A stretch of 6,437 bases of DNA, taken from NCBI GenBank assembly GCA_963169175.1, contig CAUJFK010000084.1, positions 1-6,437 on the forward strand. Direction: 5' to 3'. Position numbers and translations under genes: made by a program. Each line of letters begins with the position of its first letter. Within the stretch, counting starts at the first letter, position 1. Positions 5,362 through 6,437 of the stretch are shown piece after piece. Origin of the DNA: Acidobacteriota bacterium (lineage in GTDB: Bacteria > Acidobacteriota > Blastocatellia > Pyrinomonadales > Pyrinomonadaceae). Below the pieces are notes generated by a model. The model was not told where the DNA came from and made no database searches. It worked only from the letters and a program-made list of their open reading frames with translations.

Positions 5362-6294
5362 CTAGGCTGTGATGATAACGGCGCGGGTGCCGGTTAGTTC
5401 TGAGAAATCTTTTGTATAAATAGTTTCGACGCGGCGAATATTGCTGATAACGTTGGCGATCTCCTGCGTTGACACAAGGCCGCCTTCAACGTGGGCGATG
5501 GCCCAGGTTTTTATATGCGTCGCAATGGTGAGGGCGTCGCTAAGGACCTTTAGATACTGCGATTTTGTTTCGACCGGAGCGCCCAGTTTTCCGTGTCGGG
5601 CAGATTCAAATTCCGGCCAGAAATCGTCGCCGCCGCGGAGCCATTCTTCGCGCCAGACAGCCTTATCCGGCGATGCGGTCCGGCCTCCGCTACCCGCAAC
5701 CGGCAACCGGAGGAACATCAGGTCCGCGGGGCTTTCCGCAATAAAATCCTCGGCGCCTTTGTTTTGACAGACGTTGTTCTGGCCATTGTTAAATGGTTCA
5801 GGCGAGGTCAGCCACAGACGCCGGAACACATTAGAAAGCGGCTGACGCAGATCGCGGGTATCCTCGGTGAACGACAGAGCATAGTCACCAACCGACATCA
5901 CCAGGCTTGCGGCCGACGCAAACGCAAACGGTGATTGCAGCTTATCCAAATTCCTTCTGATGTTGTCGAACCACCACGCATCGGTTTCGCTGAACCAATT
6001 TCGCAACGCTGGATTTCGAAGCTGATTGCCCGGAACGTACACATCTTCCAGGGCATGATTCACATCCGCCTCGGTCAAATGTTCACCATTGTTCTGAATT
6101 GCGGCAAGAGCGCGGGTCCATGAAGATTGGAGCCGATCGTTCGATAAGACACGCGCTTCGGCGCGTTTGAGGTAAGTTCCGAGCCGCGGACTGCCGGTGA
6201 ACGGCATCGCTACCGATTTGAATTCGAGCCTTCGGAGCACGTTCAGCTCGAACGCCAACCATGTGCGTGGAGTGAAGATGGATTGCTTATTCAT
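5362..6294 (-). CDS. Putative degenerate D12-class (Dam-like) adenine methyltransferase
   Basis: This 310-residue soluble protein shows the landmarks of D12 DNA adenine methyltransferases in order. TPRTWLAFELN (8-18) sits where motif X lies, and PFTGSPRLGTYLKR (31-44) resembles motif I (PFAGSGxVxxYLK). VLSNDR (49-54) matches the acidic end of the second strand (ANDi), and NWFSETDAWWFDNIRRNLDKL (99-119) resembles the family's FteeNaxriDaIRexIexl helix. GAEDFIAESPADLMFLRLPV (180-199) stands where the DxxDFI...ADLvYlDPPY strand would be. HVEGGLVSTQEIANVI (268-283) resembles SYNsEGLISxEEI, and TGTRAVIITA (301-310) is the closing strand. No PP dipeptide exists anywhere, so the catalytic DPPY is absent (LRLPV instead) and motif I ends GSP rather than GSG. 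I infer a non-catalytic fold, perhaps a partner or DNA-binding subunit. The ATG at 6294 was chosen over one at 6381 because the extra 29 residues are Cys/Arg-rich and overlap the upstream gene. The fold assignment is by eye and may be wrong. Confidence 0.5.
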   Translation of the reverse strand: MNKQSIFTPRTWLAFELNVLRRLEFKSVAMPFTGSPRLGTYLKRAEARVLSNDRLQSSWTRALAAIQNNGEHLTEADVNHALEDVYVPGNQLRNPALRNWFSETDAWWFDNIRRNLDKLQSPFAFASAASLVMSVGDYALSFTEDTRDLRQPLSNVFRRLWLTSPEPFNNGQNNVCQNKGAEDFIAESPADLMFLRLPVAGSGGRTASPDKAVWREEWLRGGDDFWPEFESARHGKLGAPVETKSQYLKVLSDALTIATHIKTWAIAHVEGGLVSTQEIANVISNIRRVETIYTKDFSELTGTRAVIITA

Positions 6295-6437
6295 TTGGGA
6301 ATTCAGAACGTTCGGGCAACATCGCGGGTTCAGTTTCGGGCGGCGGTGAAGCAGTCCCCGCATCCGGCAGCTGACCTTCAAAAAGAACCTCGTTTTCCGG
6401 GGCCTCGATCAACTGCTCGGCCGCCTTTGCCGGTTCG
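6287..6437 (-). CDS. C-terminal end of an unidentified acidic, proline-rich protein (partial)
   Basis: The frame is open from the right edge (first full codon at 6436) to TAA at 6289-6287 and encodes 49 residues. They are strongly acidic and proline-rich, with 12 Glu/Asp, 9 Pro and only 2 basic residues, including SPPPETEPAML and ending PERSEFPNE. This looks like a disordered tail. Its last codons overlap the start of the next gene by eight bases in the arrangement ATGAATAA, so the two are probably co-transcribed and translationally coupled. No ribosome binding site stands before the downstream ATG, which supports coupling. The folded part of the protein lies outside the window, so its family and function cannot be given. 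A functional link to the methyltransferase-like protein is an inference from the overlap. Confidence 0.7.
   Translation of the reverse strand, partial: EPAKAAEQLIEAPENEVLFEGQLPDAGTASPPPETEPAMLPERSEFPNE

Noticed and set aside
5593..5934. A 113-codon plus-strand frame opposite the methyltransferase-like gene
   Set aside because: It is antisense to a longer frame that shows ordered family landmarks, and its own translation is Arg/Ala/Pro-rich without a domain.
6295..6381. An upstream start (6381) adding 29 residues to the methyltransferase-like protein
   Set aside because: The extra residues are Cys/Arg/Pro-rich and unlike the rest. They overlap an open frame of sensible composition that ends at 6287, so the ATG at 6294 is better.

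Overview
The window is a chromosomal stretch of a moderately GC-rich bacterium. It holds six complete protein-coding genes and the 3' end of a seventh. No rRNA, tRNA, CRISPR array, insertion sequence or phage gene is visible. The protein styles (bacterial HDAC-like amidohydrolase, double zinc-ribbon protein, PaaG-like crotonase), the intergenic CTTTGTG/CACAAAG repeats and a GGTAGCGAC-type palindrome would fit Acidobacteriota such as Blastocatellia/Pyrinomonadaceae. That placement is a recognition-based inference, not shown by any marker gene here.

Left part (1-2280, all + strand): a histone-deacetylase-family zinc hydrolase (107-1060), a 93-residue protein with two zinc ribbons (1122-1403) behind a good Shine-Dalgarno and an extended -10 element, and an enoyl-CoA hydratase/isomerase-family protein (1486-2280). 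The last lacks both classical hydratase glutamates and looks like the PaaG-type isomerase branch. Spacing of 61 and 82 bases allows co-transcription but does not prove it.

Middle part (2281-5269): a 409-base gene-free stretch carries CGAA-rich sequence, a nested CTTTGTG/CACAAAG inverted-repeat cluster, and then a -35/-10 promoter followed at once by a 7-1-7 palindrome matching the Fur box. This regulates a four-helix PepSY-TM protein (2690-3856) of the siderophore-reductase/PiuB type. After a 189-base leader with three consecutive dyads comes an MFS_3 (EntS-like) exporter (4046-5269). Together they look like a small iron-responsive module: one inner-membrane reductase and one possible siderophore or drug exporter.

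Right part (5270-6437): a 31-bp stem palindrome sits between convergent genes. On the minus strand, an acidic, proline-rich C-terminus (running in from the right edge) overlaps by eight bases the start of a 310-residue protein. I read that protein as a catalytically degenerate D12-class (Dam-like) adenine methyltransferase: the fold landmarks are recognisable in order, but the DPPY catalytic motif is gone. This pair is the best candidate for something undescribed in the window.
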